The notes under the pieces were generated by a model that saw nothing but the letters and a program-made list of their open reading frames with translations, was not told the DNA's origin and ran no database searches. DNA of 64,000 nt from NCBI GenBank assembly GCA_018394315.1, contig CP074575.1, positions 1,644,615 to 1,708,614 on the forward strand, given 5' to 3'. The position numbers and the translations under genes were made by a program. Within the stretch, counting starts at the first letter, position 1. The number at the start of each line of letters is the position of its first letter. This DNA comes from Mycoplasmatota bacterium (GTDB lineage: Bacteria > Bacillota_I > Bacilli_A > MAG-NZ). Positions 47,440 through 55,682 of this stretch are shown here, in pieces.

Positions 47440-47468
47440 TAATTTTGCCATTATTGTTATGAATATAC
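47440..47468 (-). promoter_or_regulatory. Forespore (sigma-F/sigma-G) promoter of the spoVA operon
   Basis: On the minus strand GTATA (47468-47464) is followed after 14 bp by GGCAAAATTA (47449-47440). This matches the sigma-F pattern GYATA-N14/15-GGNNANANTN. CAAAATT within it is one base off the sigma-G -10. spoVA is a sigma-G operon in B. subtilis. Which sigma acts here is not decided. Confidence 0.65.
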
Positions 47469-47469
47469 T

Positions 47470-47495
47470 AAAAAAGCTGAACTCATCAGCCAGCT
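47470..47495 (-). terminator. Terminator after sigF
   Basis: A stem formed by AGCTG/CAGCT (with an alternative GCTGA/TCAGC pairing) is followed on the minus strand by six T. It separates spoIIA from the spoVA operon, whose promoter begins right behind it. Confidence 0.7.
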
Positions 47496-48040
47496 CTTAA
47501 ACTATTTAAAGATTTCTTTAGTATTCTTGAAACAGTAGACTGAGACAAACTTAATCTACTGGCAATTTCATGTTGCTCGTAATTATAAATAAATTTCATT
47601 ACTATTATTTTTCTTTCAATGTACTCTAAGTCCTCTAAAGGAAAATTTATGTTCTCTTCCTTAATATTATTTAAGTTTTTAATATCCATATTTTGTATAG
47701 CTATTAATACATTCTCCTTACTCTCATCTAGTAATAATGCATTTTCGCTAACCGACTTCTTTAAATCGATGTTTTTGATAATCTTACGTATAGTATCAGG
47801 TAATCTTATCAATTTACTATTTCTAATCTCTGTTTTTATCTCACCAACTATAAATGGTACAGCGTAACTCGACAACTTTCCGTATCTTTCATCATATTTC
47901 TTTAAAGCTTTAAATAAACCAAAGCATCCGGCTTGGAACAAATCATCTTTGTCAACTAATCCAAAATCCATTTTCTTTACTATGGCTCTTACTAAACCTA
48001 AATTATCATTAAAGTAATTATTTATATTTTCTTGATGCAT
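47486..48040 (-). CDS. sigF: Forespore sigma factor sigma-F, shorter than usual
   Basis: Sigma-F is the first compartment-specific sigma factor of sporulation. The 184-residue protein has region 2 (NLGLVRAIVKKM...DLFQAGCFGLFKALKKYDERYGKLSSYAVPFIVGEIK, near 14-70), matching sigma-F well. A reduced region 3 (LPDTIRKIIKNIDLKKSVSENALLLDESKENVLIAI) and region 4 with a helix-turn-helix (YEQHEIASRLSLSQSTVSRILKKSLNSLR) follow. B. subtilis sigma-F has 255 residues. The N-terminal extension and much of the 3-4 linker are missing here. Third gene of spoIIAA-spoIIAB-sigF, overlapping spoIIAB by 19 bp. Confidence 0.92.
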   Translation of the reverse strand: MHQENINNYFNDNLGLVRAIVKKMDFGLVDKDDLFQAGCFGLFKALKKYDERYGKLSSYAVPFIVGEIKTEIRNSKLIRLPDTIRKIIKNIDLKKSVSENALLLDESKENVLIAIQNMDIKNLNNIKEENINFPLEDLEYIERKIIVMKFIYNYEQHEIASRLSLSQSTVSRILKKSLNSLRAG

Positions 48041-48438
48041 TTTATTGTGGTACCTTCTCCAACAATTGATTCAACTAATAATTCATCAGAAAAAGCTTCC
48101 ATTATAGTAAATCCTAATCCAGACCTTTCTTCATTTTTTTTAGTTGTAAACATAGGTCTTTTAGCTTGTTTTACATCATTAATTCCAATTCCTTGATCAA
48201 TTACTTCTAACATTATTTCTTCTTTGTCGTAACTACATTTAACATTGATTACATTTAATGGATCGGATTCATACCCATGAACAATTGAGTTAGTTACTGC
48301 TTCAGATACTACTGTCTTAATCTCATTTAGAATAGCTACTTCTAAATCTAAATTTAGTAAAAATGAAACCACTGCGGCTCTTATAAAAATGATGTTTTCT
48401 GTTCTAGAAGAAAAAAAAACTTCCATCTTATTCATCAT
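48022..48438 (-). CDS. spoIIAB: Anti-sigma-F factor / serine kinase SpoIIAB
   Basis: SpoIIAB holds sigma-F and phosphorylates SpoIIAA. The protein of about 138 residues has the GHKL ATPase boxes: N-box VSEAVTNSIVHGYE near residue 45, G1 VIDQGIGIND near 85 and G2 RSGLGFTIMEAF near 110. Two adjacent ATGs (48438, 48435) follow GGGGG. The first overlaps the spoIIAA stop. Confidence 0.94.
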   Translation of the reverse strand: MMNKMEVFFSSRTENIIFIRAAVVSFLLNLDLEVAILNEIKTVVSEAVTNSIVHGYESDPLNVINVKCSYDKEEIMLEVIDQGIGINDVKQAKRPMFTTKKNEERSGLGFTIMEAFSDELLVESIVGEGTTIKCIKKI

Positions 48439-48785
48439 GCTACCCCCAAATACCATTTTGCATCACGCTCTGTGTCTTTTATAACACAAATTTTATATAA
48501 TCCAGATAACATAACGACTCTTTCGACATTGTTATTCAATTCACAAATTACTATTTCTCCATCCTTCGTCTTAACTTGATTATATCTGCCAATCAATAGT
48601 CCAATTCCACTAGAGTCTATAAATGACAAGTCTTTCATATTAAAGATTAAATTCTTTATACTATACTTATCCATCAACTCAATTAATCTCAATTTGAAAT
48701 TTTCTGTTGTATGTTGATCCATCTCTCCAACAAGTTTAATAAAAAGTGATCCCTTTTTTACCACTAAGTGTACATTTAATGCCAT
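48435..48785 (-). CDS. spoIIAA: Anti-anti-sigma factor SpoIIAA
   Basis: SpoIIAA frees sigma-F by binding SpoIIAB when dephosphorylated by SpoIIE. The 116-residue STAS-domain protein has the phosphorylation-site motif SFIDSSGIGLLIGRY near residue 58 and GEMDQHTTENFK near 20. The ribosome binding site is a run of G (GGGGGGG) before the ATG. A probable 0A-controlled promoter lies upstream. Confidence 0.94.
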   Translation of the reverse strand: MALNVHLVVKKGSLFIKLVGEMDQHTTENFKLRLIELMDKYSIKNLIFNMKDLSFIDSSGIGLLIGRYNQVKTKDGEIVICELNNNVERVVMLSGLYKICVIKDTERDAKWYLGVA

Positions 48786-48819
48786 AAGTCCCCCCCCTAT
48801 TTACGAATAATTTTAAACT

Positions 48820-48852
48820 ATAATATTAATTACGGTAATACTTAGACAAAAG
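48820..48852 (-). promoter_or_regulatory. spoIIA promoter with a 0A-like box
   Basis: On the minus strand TTTTGTCTAA (about 48851-48842) contains TGTCTAA, one base from the 0A core TGTCGAA. It overlaps a possible -35 TTGTCT (48849-48844). A -10 TATTAT (48825-48820) stands 18 bp on. The arrangement mirrors the one at spo0A. B. subtilis spoIIA is Spo0A- and sigma-H-dependent. Which sigma works here is unknown. Confidence 0.5.
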
Positions 48853-49069
48853 TTCACATAATATTTCATTTGATATTGTGTTGTATATTTAATAATCTAA
48901 GTACTAAATAGCAAATTTTACACTAAATTGTATATTTATATCTAATTATATCCATAAGTCCATAAATGAAAATTCATAATAAAAGAAGATAATATAATCT
49001 CATCCTCTTCCTAAATGTTATATTTACATAGTCAATCAGAATAAATTTAGTTATAAATCCAAATTCAAT
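48853..49069. other. AT-rich intergenic stretch with no recognised feature
   Basis: Between the spoIIA promoter and the terminator of the next gene, this stretch of about 215 bp is almost entirely A and T. No open frame has a ribosome binding site, and I see no tRNA, repeat array or strong hairpin. It may hold further control sites of spoIIA. Confidence 0.6.
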
Positions 49070-49095
49070 AAAAAAAATAACGGATTTTACCCGTT
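49070..49095 (-). terminator. Terminator after the AAC(6')-like gene
   Basis: The stem AACGG/CCGTT with a 7-base loop is followed by TATTTTTTTT on the minus strand, about 45 bases past the acetyltransferase stop codon. Confidence 0.75.
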
Positions 49096-49140
49096 AAGTA
49101 GATCTATTGAAAAAATATATTATGGATATCTTCTTCTTTT

Positions 49141-49587
49141 CTACAGTTCTTTAATATAGTGAACAATTATCTCAGCTTTCTTAAATCCTATTGACTCGTG
49201 AAATTTTTGACTAAGCACATTACTAAGCTCAGTATCAGATCCTAATTCCTTATAACCTCTCTCTTTGCAAAAAAGTATTGCTTTATCAACTAGTTTACTA
49301 GCAACTCCTTTTTCCCTATAATCTTCTTTAACATAAATACCTTCAATATACCCAACTGGGCTGGACTCACTTCCTTCGACGTAGTCTTTTCTGGTAGATA
49401 AATTTATAAATCCAACATATTTATCACCATAGATTGATAAATAAATGTCTTTATCATTATCAGTGAGAGCTTGACCAAATTCAGTCTTCATCTCACCTTT
49501 AAGAACATCTGGCCAAAGGCACGCTACTAAAGAAAACCATTCTTCAAAATCGCTTTCATTAATTTTTCTTAATAATATGTTATCCAT
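49141..49587 (-). CDS. GNAT acetyltransferase resembling aminoglycoside 6'-N-acetyltransferase
   Basis: This 148-residue GNAT protein resembles the AAC(6')-I family over most of its length. It has the segment RKDYVEGSESSPVGYIEGIYV (around residues 67-87), the acetyl-CoA loop EDYREKGVASKLVDKA and the C-terminal SDTELSNVLSQKFHESIGFKKAEIIVHYIKEL. Enzymes of this family acetylate the 6'-amino group of aminoglycosides such as kanamycin and tobramycin. Many chromosomal members have other or no known natural substrate, so resistance is an inference. It is monocistronic, with its own terminator and no mobile-element remains nearby. Confidence 0.82.
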   Translation of the reverse strand: MDNILLRKINESDFEEWFSLVACLWPDVLKGEMKTEFGQALTDNDKDIYLSIYGDKYVGFINLSTRKDYVEGSESSPVGYIEGIYVKEDYREKGVASKLVDKAILFCKERGYKELGSDTELSNVLSQKFHESIGFKKAEIIVHYIKEL

Positions 49588-49635
49588 CTTACCTCCAATA
49601 ATATCACTTATACTCTAAAACTTAAAATAAACCCT

Positions 49636-50121
49636 CTAGTTACCGAAGTAATCAATCCACTCCAATTTATAATTTTCTTCTATATTCATCAAAGCGCTGC
49701 AATATCCAGTATGATACATTAGATGTCTAATCTGCATTGTAATAATTTCAAGATTTGTAAGTTTAGAATACAAAACCGACTTATCAGATAACCACTTATC
49801 ATCTCTTGTATTAAAATATTCATCTACTTGAAGTCTAACTTGTCGTGAAAATTCGAGAAGTTCATCTTTAGTCATAACATTCTTCGCTTCCTTCTCTAAC
49901 TCTGGAAAATATCCTCTATCTAGATATGGTTCTACAAAAGGTTCATTAGATAACCTAAACCAAAAATGACTACCCATCAACGCATGTAATATTTGCTGCC
50001 AAAAAAAATACCCACCTACTTTTTTAATATATGTTTCCTTAGATACTTCCTTTAGTATAGTTTCTAACATTTGAAAAACAAGCAAATACTGATTCTTCAA
50101 CTTTTCAATCACAAAAACCAC
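49636..50121 (-). CDS. DinB-like four-helix-bundle protein
   Basis: This 161-residue helical protein has the histidine pattern of DinB/YfiT-type metal-binding bundles: QQILHALMGSHFWFRL near residue 43 and MQIRHLMYHTGYCSALM near 130 (HxxxHxG). Members include thiol-dependent transferases and proteins of unknown role. The substrate cannot be told. It stands alone between two unrelated genes. Confidence 0.7.
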   Translation of the reverse strand: MVFVIEKLKNQYLLVFQMLETILKEVSKETYIKKVGGYFFWQQILHALMGSHFWFRLSNEPFVEPYLDRGYFPELEKEAKNVMTKDELLEFSRQVRLQVDEYFNTRDDKWLSDKSVLYSKLTNLEIITMQIRHLMYHTGYCSALMNIEENYKLEWIDYFGN

Positions 50122-50224
50122 CTCGCATTATTATATCACTCAAGGCTGCAGGATTCAATTACTCACCATCGATGTTAAGGAACTCATATGGGTATATCAG
50201 CGTACAAGATAATTACTTAATTTA

Positions 50225-50980
50225 TTATGAAAGAGATAGGATAAAAATAAATCCAACAATAAAGTCAATAGAGTTCATCAAGCAATGAGCTATTACTCCA
50301 AGATAGATATTCTTCTTTTTTTGAACAACATAAATCAAAGGGAATACTCCTATAGTTCTAGTAATAATCATCCAAGGTGTCCAAGTATGATAAAATGCAA
50401 ATAACATACTGTGAAGTAGTGAAGACCATCCTCTTAAGTTAGGAATTCGAGGTAATAAATATCCACGAAAATAGATTTCTTCTACTGTTGGAGCTATTAC
50501 AGAAACAACTATAAACCCTAAACTATAAGTAACTATTAAAACAGATTTTGAATAACTTCCAGACAGTCCCATGTCAATACGGACACTATTAGGAATCCAT
50601 GAAAAAATAATCTCAATGTAATTTGAGACTGGAGTAAGTAGCATAAATAATATACCTGATGCTACAAATATCACCGGAACCCAAATTAAATATTGTTTTG
50701 TCGGGATTGGTTCTCGGTAAAGAACTATTTCATCAAATGATTTCTTTTTAGATTTTCTTTTTGAATAGATTAAAACTCCAAGTTCAAAAGGAACAAGAAC
50801 AAATATTGCTGCTAATATCAATGCTGCTAAAGATGGATAGCCAAACCTAGTAATTGGCTGTACTATAACGAAATAAAAGATTCCAATCATTATACCTGGT
50901 AAAAGATGCAATATTATTGATTGAACTAAAGTATGCTTTTTAATGTTAGAATACTTATCCGAAATATCAATTTTATTCAT
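50225..50980 (-). CDS. CPBP-family intramembrane metalloprotease (Abi/CAAX type)
   Basis: This 251-residue protein has about seven to eight hydrophobic helices and the CPBP motifs: APTVEEIYFRGYLLPRI (EExxxR, near residue 162), HSMLFAFYH near 185 and GVIAHCLMNSIDFI near 230. These glutamate and histidine residues form the membrane active site of CAAX proteases. The substrate is unknown. Bacterial members act in peptide immunity, protein maturation or unknown roles. No bacteriocin gene was seen next to it. Confidence 0.88.
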   Translation of the reverse strand: MNKIDISDKYSNIKKHTLVQSIILHLLPGIMIGIFYFVIVQPITRFGYPSLAALILAAIFVLVPFELGVLIYSKRKSKKKSFDEIVLYREPIPTKQYLIWVPVIFVASGILFMLLTPVSNYIEIIFSWIPNSVRIDMGLSGSYSKSVLIVTYSLGFIVVSVIAPTVEEIYFRGYLLPRIPNLRGWSSLLHSMLFAFYHTWTPWMIITRTIGVFPLIYVVQKKKNIYLGVIAHCLMNSIDFIVGFIFILSLS

Positions 50981-51113
50981 ATAAATATACCCCCTAATTA
51001 TATTCTTAATATTATAATTATAGTCACATCAGTGGTAATGAAATCAAATAAAGTATACTTAAAGGTTCATTCCATGCGTTAAACCTATAATCTAACTATC
51101 ATTATTTTTGGTT

Positions 51114-51791
51114 TTATTTCTCAATAATCTCCCATTTTTTTTCATTACAAATCTTTCTTAAGTGATTATCAGGACATACAGCAACAGGCTTTCCTACAGC
51201 TTCTAATAATTTAATATCTGTTACACTATCACAAAAAGCTATTGATGAATTATAATCGACATCATGATTTGATAATAAATCATATATTATATCTATTTTG
51301 TTTGAACCTTTGATTTCTAAGATTCTTTTCTCTATATCGTATAAACCGTTTTCCTTAAAATAAAGATTTGAACCAATAATTTTATCAAAAGGTAATTCAT
51401 TAAGTGATAATAACAATAAATCATTAAATGCCCCAGATATTAATACTGTGTAATAACCCCTAGCTTTTAAACGAACTACTTCATCTGTAATTGAATTTCT
51501 TAAGTTCTTCTTTAGCGCAATACTTGCTCCTTTAAAAAACTTCATTATTTCATCTCTAGTCATCCCGTCAAATAGACTACAAAACTCAACATAAGCCAAG
51601 TTTCTTAATCTATCCTTAACTTCCAAAGAAGGTTTTCCTAATTTATAGAATATGAACTGAGGAAGGACTTTTAACATTATCTTTTGTGTTTTACGCCTAG
51701 GGTATCCTAACTTATTCCATTGCTTTATCAAAAAAGGAATTACATCTTTTTCATATAAAGTCCCATCAAAATCAAATATAGCTAGTTTCAT
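51114..51791 (-). CDS. HAD-superfamily hydrolase, subfamily IB (SerB-like phosphatase)
   Basis: This protein of about 225 residues has HAD motif I FDFDGTLYEKD at the N-terminus, motif II VLISGAF near residue 118, and motif III/IV SIAFCDSVTDIKLLEAVGKPVAV near 190. The C1-type cap helix bundle lies between. The IB subfamily includes SerB and phosphatases for phospholipid or other phosphomonoesters. Substrate unknown. The frame opens at 51806, but ATG at 51791 is eight bases behind GGGAG. Confidence 0.85.
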   Translation of the reverse strand: MKLAIFDFDGTLYEKDVIPFLIKQWNKLGYPRRKTQKIMLKVLPQFIFYKLGKPSLEVKDRLRNLAYVEFCSLFDGMTRDEIMKFFKGASIALKKNLRNSITDEVVRLKARGYYTVLISGAFNDLLLLSLNELPFDKIIGSNLYFKENGLYDIEKRILEIKGSNKIDIIYDLLSNHDVDYNSSIAFCDSVTDIKLLEAVGKPVAVCPDNHLRKICNEKKWEIIEK

Positions 51792-51904
51792 ACTTTCAAC
51801 TCCCATATATTTCTATTAAAACAAAAACCTTAAATACTCTTAAGATAGAAACACATATATTACATTCTAAGTATATCATTTTTCCTCAACAATAGACAAT
51901 TATG

Positions 51905-51933
51905 AAAAACTGTAACTCATATAGTTACAGTTT
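51905..51933 (-). terminator. Terminator after the second D,D-carboxypeptidase gene
   Basis: The perfect 10-bp stem AAACTGTAAC/GTTACAGTTT is followed by TTTTT on the minus strand, about 60 bases past the stop codon at 51992. Confidence 0.8.
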
Positions 51934-51991
51934 ACTAGTTCCTTTATTCTAGTTTATTAAACCTATCGGATCATATATTTCTTAATATAAG

Positions 51992-53140
51992 TTATACACC
52001 AAGCAACCTAGAAATAACCTTACCTACAACTTTAATATATTTTGCTTTCTTGATTTCGTCATCTACATATAGTAGGATTTCTTGATAAATATCACCTTTA
52101 TACAATACTTTCATTTCTCCTATGTCTTTACCTGATATTAAGTTACCATAATTAATATTTATTGAATATGTCACCTCACCCATATCAGTACCATTTCTTA
52201 ATACTATATTAGCTGGGTTCTTAATCTTAAACTCTATGTTCGTCGGTTCAAATAAGATATTTTCATAAACCTTTACTATTTTATCCTTTTCCATTTGATT
52301 ATGTACTTTGTAGTTACTCATACCATAATTAAGTAATGTTAGCATTTCTGCATTCCTAGTTTTTGTGTCTGTACTTCCCATTAATACACCTATTACTCTC
52401 ATGTCATCATTAAATTTAGTTGCAGTTAAGCAGTACTTGGCTTCTACTGTCCATCCTGTTTTTAATCCATCTATATCAGAGTGACGGACTAATTTGTTAG
52501 TATTAACTAACCACGAGTCACCGTTCCTAATATAATCATCATAAACATTAGTGTATTCAAGAACTATTGGATATGTTTGAATTAGATACCTTGCCATCAT
52601 TGCCATATCATAGGCAGTAGAATAGTGACCAGCGCTAGAGTTGTCACCATTCTCCGCTAACCCCGTTGGATCTTGAAATGCTGTTGAAGACAATCCTAAG
52701 TCTTTCACCTTTTGATTCATTAAATCTACGAATATTTTCTCACTACCTGCTACTTTCTCAGCCAAAGCAGTAGCAGAATCATTTGCACTTGATATCGCAA
52801 CAGACTTGAATAAGTCTCTAACACTCATCACTTCTCCCTCTTCTAGCCAAATCTGAGAACCACCATAACTTGCTGCATTCTCACTTATTGTATGAAGATC
52901 ATCAAAAGAGAATTGTCCATTCTCAATGGCTTCCAAAATCAAGGCCATAGTCATTATCTTTGTCATACTCGCTGGAGCTTTCATTTCATGAGCATTTTTC
53001 TGATATAATATTCTTCCTGTCGATACCTCTATCAATATTGCGCTTTCAGCATCAACGATTATTTCACTCTCAGCAATCACACTTATTGATGAAGATACAT
53101 ATAATACAATGAATAGAAAAGTGATTAATATTTTCTTCAT
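51992..53140 (-). CDS. dacA: D-alanyl-D-alanine carboxypeptidase (DacA/PBP5 type)
   Basis: This 382-residue secreted carboxypeptidase has a signal peptide (ILITFLFIVLYVSSSISVIAES), SxxK in APASMTKIMT near residue 60, SxN in SSANDSATALAEKVAG near 120, and KTG in GLKTGWT near 225. A C-terminal domain of about 100 residues ends in an amphipathic helix region typical of membrane-associated PBP5. It is the second such enzyme in the window; this one is more likely the housekeeping copy, but that is inference. Confidence 0.92.
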   Translation of the reverse strand: MKKILITFLFIVLYVSSSISVIAESEIIVDAESAILIEVSTGRILYQKNAHEMKAPASMTKIMTMALILEAIENGQFSFDDLHTISENAASYGGSQIWLEEGEVMSVRDLFKSVAISSANDSATALAEKVAGSEKIFVDLMNQKVKDLGLSSTAFQDPTGLAENGDNSSAGHYSTAYDMAMMARYLIQTYPIVLEYTNVYDDYIRNGDSWLVNTNKLVRHSDIDGLKTGWTVEAKYCLTATKFNDDMRVIGVLMGSTDTKTRNAEMLTLLNYGMSNYKVHNQMEKDKIVKVYENILFEPTNIEFKIKNPANIVLRNGTDMGEVTYSININYGNLISGKDIGEMKVLYKGDIYQEILLYVDDEIKKAKYIKVVGKVISRLLGV

Positions 53141-53165
53141 TCACTCACCTCTTTCAAATAAATAT

Positions 53166-53197
53166 ATGAAAAAAAGAGTTCTAATTTGAACTCTTTT
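53166..53197 (-). terminator. Terminator after pdp
   Basis: The perfect 10-bp stem AAAAGAGTTC/GAACTCTTTT is followed by seven T on the minus strand. The pdp stop lies at its edge. Confidence 0.85.
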
Positions 53198-54476
53198 CTA
53201 TTTTTTTATGTATTATCGGTAACTTTTGTGGCTTTTCACTAGATATGGTAATGATTTCATCCAGATTTTTTATTACTTCATCGTAACTATTATTATAGTG
53301 AATCTCTACTATTTCATCGCCTAAATTTACGAAATCTCCAACTTTACATTTCATTTTTAAGCCAACACTCATATCAATAGAATCGTCTTTATTTGCTCTT
53401 CCCGCACCAAGTAACATAGCTGCTTTACCAACTTCTTCTGCATCAATTTTAATAATATATCCACTCGATTTAGCTTTATATTCTTTTATACCATTTGGTT
53501 TAGGTAATTCATCGTTTAAAATCAAATTAATGTTACCACCTTGAGCTTCTATCATTTCAAGGAATTTATTATAAGCAGATTTGTTTTCAATAACTTCCTT
53601 AATTTTATCTTTTGGATTTACAACTCCAGCTAATGTCAATAATTCCTCAGAAATTCTAAAACATAATTTAGTAAAATCATCTGGCCCTTTCCCTAAAAGT
53701 GTCTCTAATGCTTCTTCAACTTCTAAAGCATTACCAATTGCACTTCCTAGAGGCTCATCCATATTTGTAATTAAAGCAACTACTTCTTTTCCAAAACTAG
53801 AACCTATATCAACCATAGTTTGAGCTAATTCTGTCGCTTCATCAACACTTTTCATAAATGCGCCCGATCCAACTTTTACATCTAACACGATTTTATCTGC
53901 GCCTGATGCTAGCTTTTTACTCATAATACTTCCAGCTATTAAAGGAATTGAAGGCACAGTTCCTGTTACATCTCTTAATGCATAAAGTAATTTGTCTGCC
54001 GGTACAAGGTTTTTAGACTGACCCACAATTGCAATTCCAATATCATTTACTTGTTTAAAAAAATCATCTTCAGATAATGAAACATTAAATCCAGCAATCG
54101 ATTCCAGTTTATCAATAGTTCCGCCTGTATGACCTAAACCTCGACCACTCATTTTAGCTAATTTTAATCCACAACTAGCAATGATTGGTCCAATAACTAA
54201 GGAAGTTTTGTCTCCTACACCACCTGTAGAATGTTTATCTAATTTAATACCATCAATCTTACTTAAATCAACAGTATCGCCACTATTTAACATTTCTTTG
54301 ACAAGTGCATTAGTTTCATCTTTGTCTAATCCTTTAAAAAATATTGCCATTAATAATGCACTCATTTGATAGTCAGGTATGTTTCCACTAACATAATTCT
54401 CAATTAGATAGTTAATCTCGCCACTAGATAATTTTACTCCATCTCTCTTTTTCTCGATTAAATCAACAACTCTCAT
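53181..54476 (-). CDS. pdp: Pyrimidine-nucleoside (thymidine) phosphorylase
   Basis: This enzyme splits uridine, thymidine or deoxyuridine with phosphate. The 431-residue protein has the family signature SGRGLGHTGGTIDKLESI near residue 110 and KLDKHSTGGVGDKTSLVIGP near 80. An N-terminal helical domain and a C-terminal domain with GAGRANKDDSIDMSVGL are present. Pdp versus DeoA specificity cannot be told; Bacillota usually have the broader Pdp. Upstream are plsC, folA and thyA, which makes a nucleotide-related cluster. Confidence 0.94.
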   Translation of the reverse strand: MRVVDLIEKKRDGVKLSSGEINYLIENYVSGNIPDYQMSALLMAIFFKGLDKDETNALVKEMLNSGDTVDLSKIDGIKLDKHSTGGVGDKTSLVIGPIIASCGLKLAKMSGRGLGHTGGTIDKLESIAGFNVSLSEDDFFKQVNDIGIAIVGQSKNLVPADKLLYALRDVTGTVPSIPLIAGSIMSKKLASGADKIVLDVKVGSGAFMKSVDEATELAQTMVDIGSSFGKEVVALITNMDEPLGSAIGNALEVEEALETLLGKGPDDFTKLCFRISEELLTLAGVVNPKDKIKEVIENKSAYNKFLEMIEAQGGNINLILNDELPKPNGIKEYKAKSSGYIIKIDAEEVGKAAMLLGAGRANKDDSIDMSVGLKMKCKVGDFVNLGDEIVEIHYNNSYDEVIKNLDEIITISSEKPQKLPIIHKKIEKSSN

Positions 54477-54480
54477 AGTT

Positions 54481-55206
54481 TCACCTCAAACTCTTTAATA
54501 TTTTATCTCTTACAATTATGCTTAATTCAATTGTAGATAAATTAGAATATTCATCATAAGGAATCGGATCTAGAATTCTTACTTCACAATTTATGCGCTT
54601 TAGATGAAAGAAACAGTGTTTATAAAAGTTTTTGAAAACAACCGGGTAGATAGGTTTTTTACTTTTCATTGCTAATTTAAATGCCCCCGATTTAAAATCT
54701 AATAACTCACCATTTCTACTCCTAGTTCCTTCAGGGAAAATAAAGATCGGTTGTCCATTTCTTGCTTGCTTAATGGCTCTAATCATTGTTTCTGCACCAT
54801 TTCTGTTATTCTTTCTATCTAACATTAAAATTCCTCGTCTTTTCATCCAAGTTCTAATTACAGGAATTTTATTTAACTCATCCTTAGCAAAACCACCTAA
54901 ATCTTTATCATAAAGATCATAAAGCAAAATGAATGGGTCTGTATACATTTGGTGATTAGAGAATAACAAAAAATTATCTTTAGGTAATTTTTCTTTACCT
55001 ATAAATGTATATTTAACTCTAGAAAGTTTTATTATTACCTTAGAAAACAATCTAACTGAATCTCTAACTTTAGGGTGATTGTATGGTTTATTTTTTGTTA
55101 TTAGTCTTACAACATGTAAATAAAGTAATGAAAGGCCTATTACTAAAAAAATCAAAAAAACAATCAATCCTATAATCAATAATATCACAAGAAGAATGTC
55201 TATCAT
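54481..55206 (-). CDS. plsC: 1-acyl-sn-glycerol-3-phosphate acyltransferase
   Basis: PlsC adds the second acyl chain to make phosphatidic acid. The 241-residue protein has an N-terminal membrane helix, then the acyltransferase motifs NHQMYTDPF (HxxxxD, near residue 84) and FPEGTRSRNGEL near 155. It overlaps the folA stop by four bases. Confidence 0.94.
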   Translation of the reverse strand: MIDILLVILLIIGLIVFLIFLVIGLSLLYLHVVRLITKNKPYNHPKVRDSVRLFSKVIIKLSRVKYTFIGKEKLPKDNFLLFSNHQMYTDPFILLYDLYDKDLGGFAKDELNKIPVIRTWMKRRGILMLDRKNNRNGAETMIRAIKQARNGQPIFIFPEGTRSRNGELLDFKSGAFKLAMKSKKPIYPVVFKNFYKHCFFHLKRINCEVRILDPIPYDEYSNLSTIELSIIVRDKILKSLR

Positions 55207-55682
55207 AATATTATCCTCTTATAAACAGAGAAATTTAAGACTCCATCTACTCTTTCAAAGACTTTTACCCATTCGTTTATATCATATCTAGGAAAATATG
55301 TATCCCCTTGATATTCCTTATCAATATGAGTAATATATAGCTTATCCGCAAACGGTAAAAATTGTTCATAAACCGATTTCCCACCACATATAAATAATTC
55401 TACTTCCGAATGTTTGTATTTTTCTAGTACTTCATCAACTGAATTTACTACTTCAACATCATAATCACTCTCTTTACCTCTTGTTAGTAATAATGTATGT
55501 CTATCTGGTAGTGGTCTTCCTAGATAGCTTATTATAGAATTCAATGTTGACGATCCCATCAAAACATTCTTACCTAAGGTAATTCTTTTGAAATATTTTA
55601 AATCTTCTCCATAGTGCCATGGTAGTTGATTATCCTTACCTATTAGTAAATTCTTATCATGTGCTACAATTATAGAAATCAT
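55203..55682 (-). CDS. folA: Dihydrofolate reductase
   Basis: FolA restores tetrahydrofolate after thymidylate synthesis. The 159 residues are standard: [33 protein letters not shown] at the N-terminus, [14 protein letters not shown], and [24 protein letters not shown] near 95. Overlaps with thyA and plsC show co-translation. Confidence 0.96.
   Translation of the reverse strand: MISIIVAHDKNLLIGKDNQLPWHYGEDLKYFKRITLGKNVLMGSSTLNSIISYLGRPLPDRHTLLLTRGKESDYDVEVVNSVDEVLEKYKHSEVELFICGGKSVYEQFLPFADKLYITHIDKEYQGDTYFPRYDINEWVKVFERVDGVLNFSVYKRIIL

Noticed and set aside
50225-50980. CPBP protease as part of a bacteriocin immunity system
   Set aside because: No small leader peptide, export ABC gene or modification enzyme lies near it.
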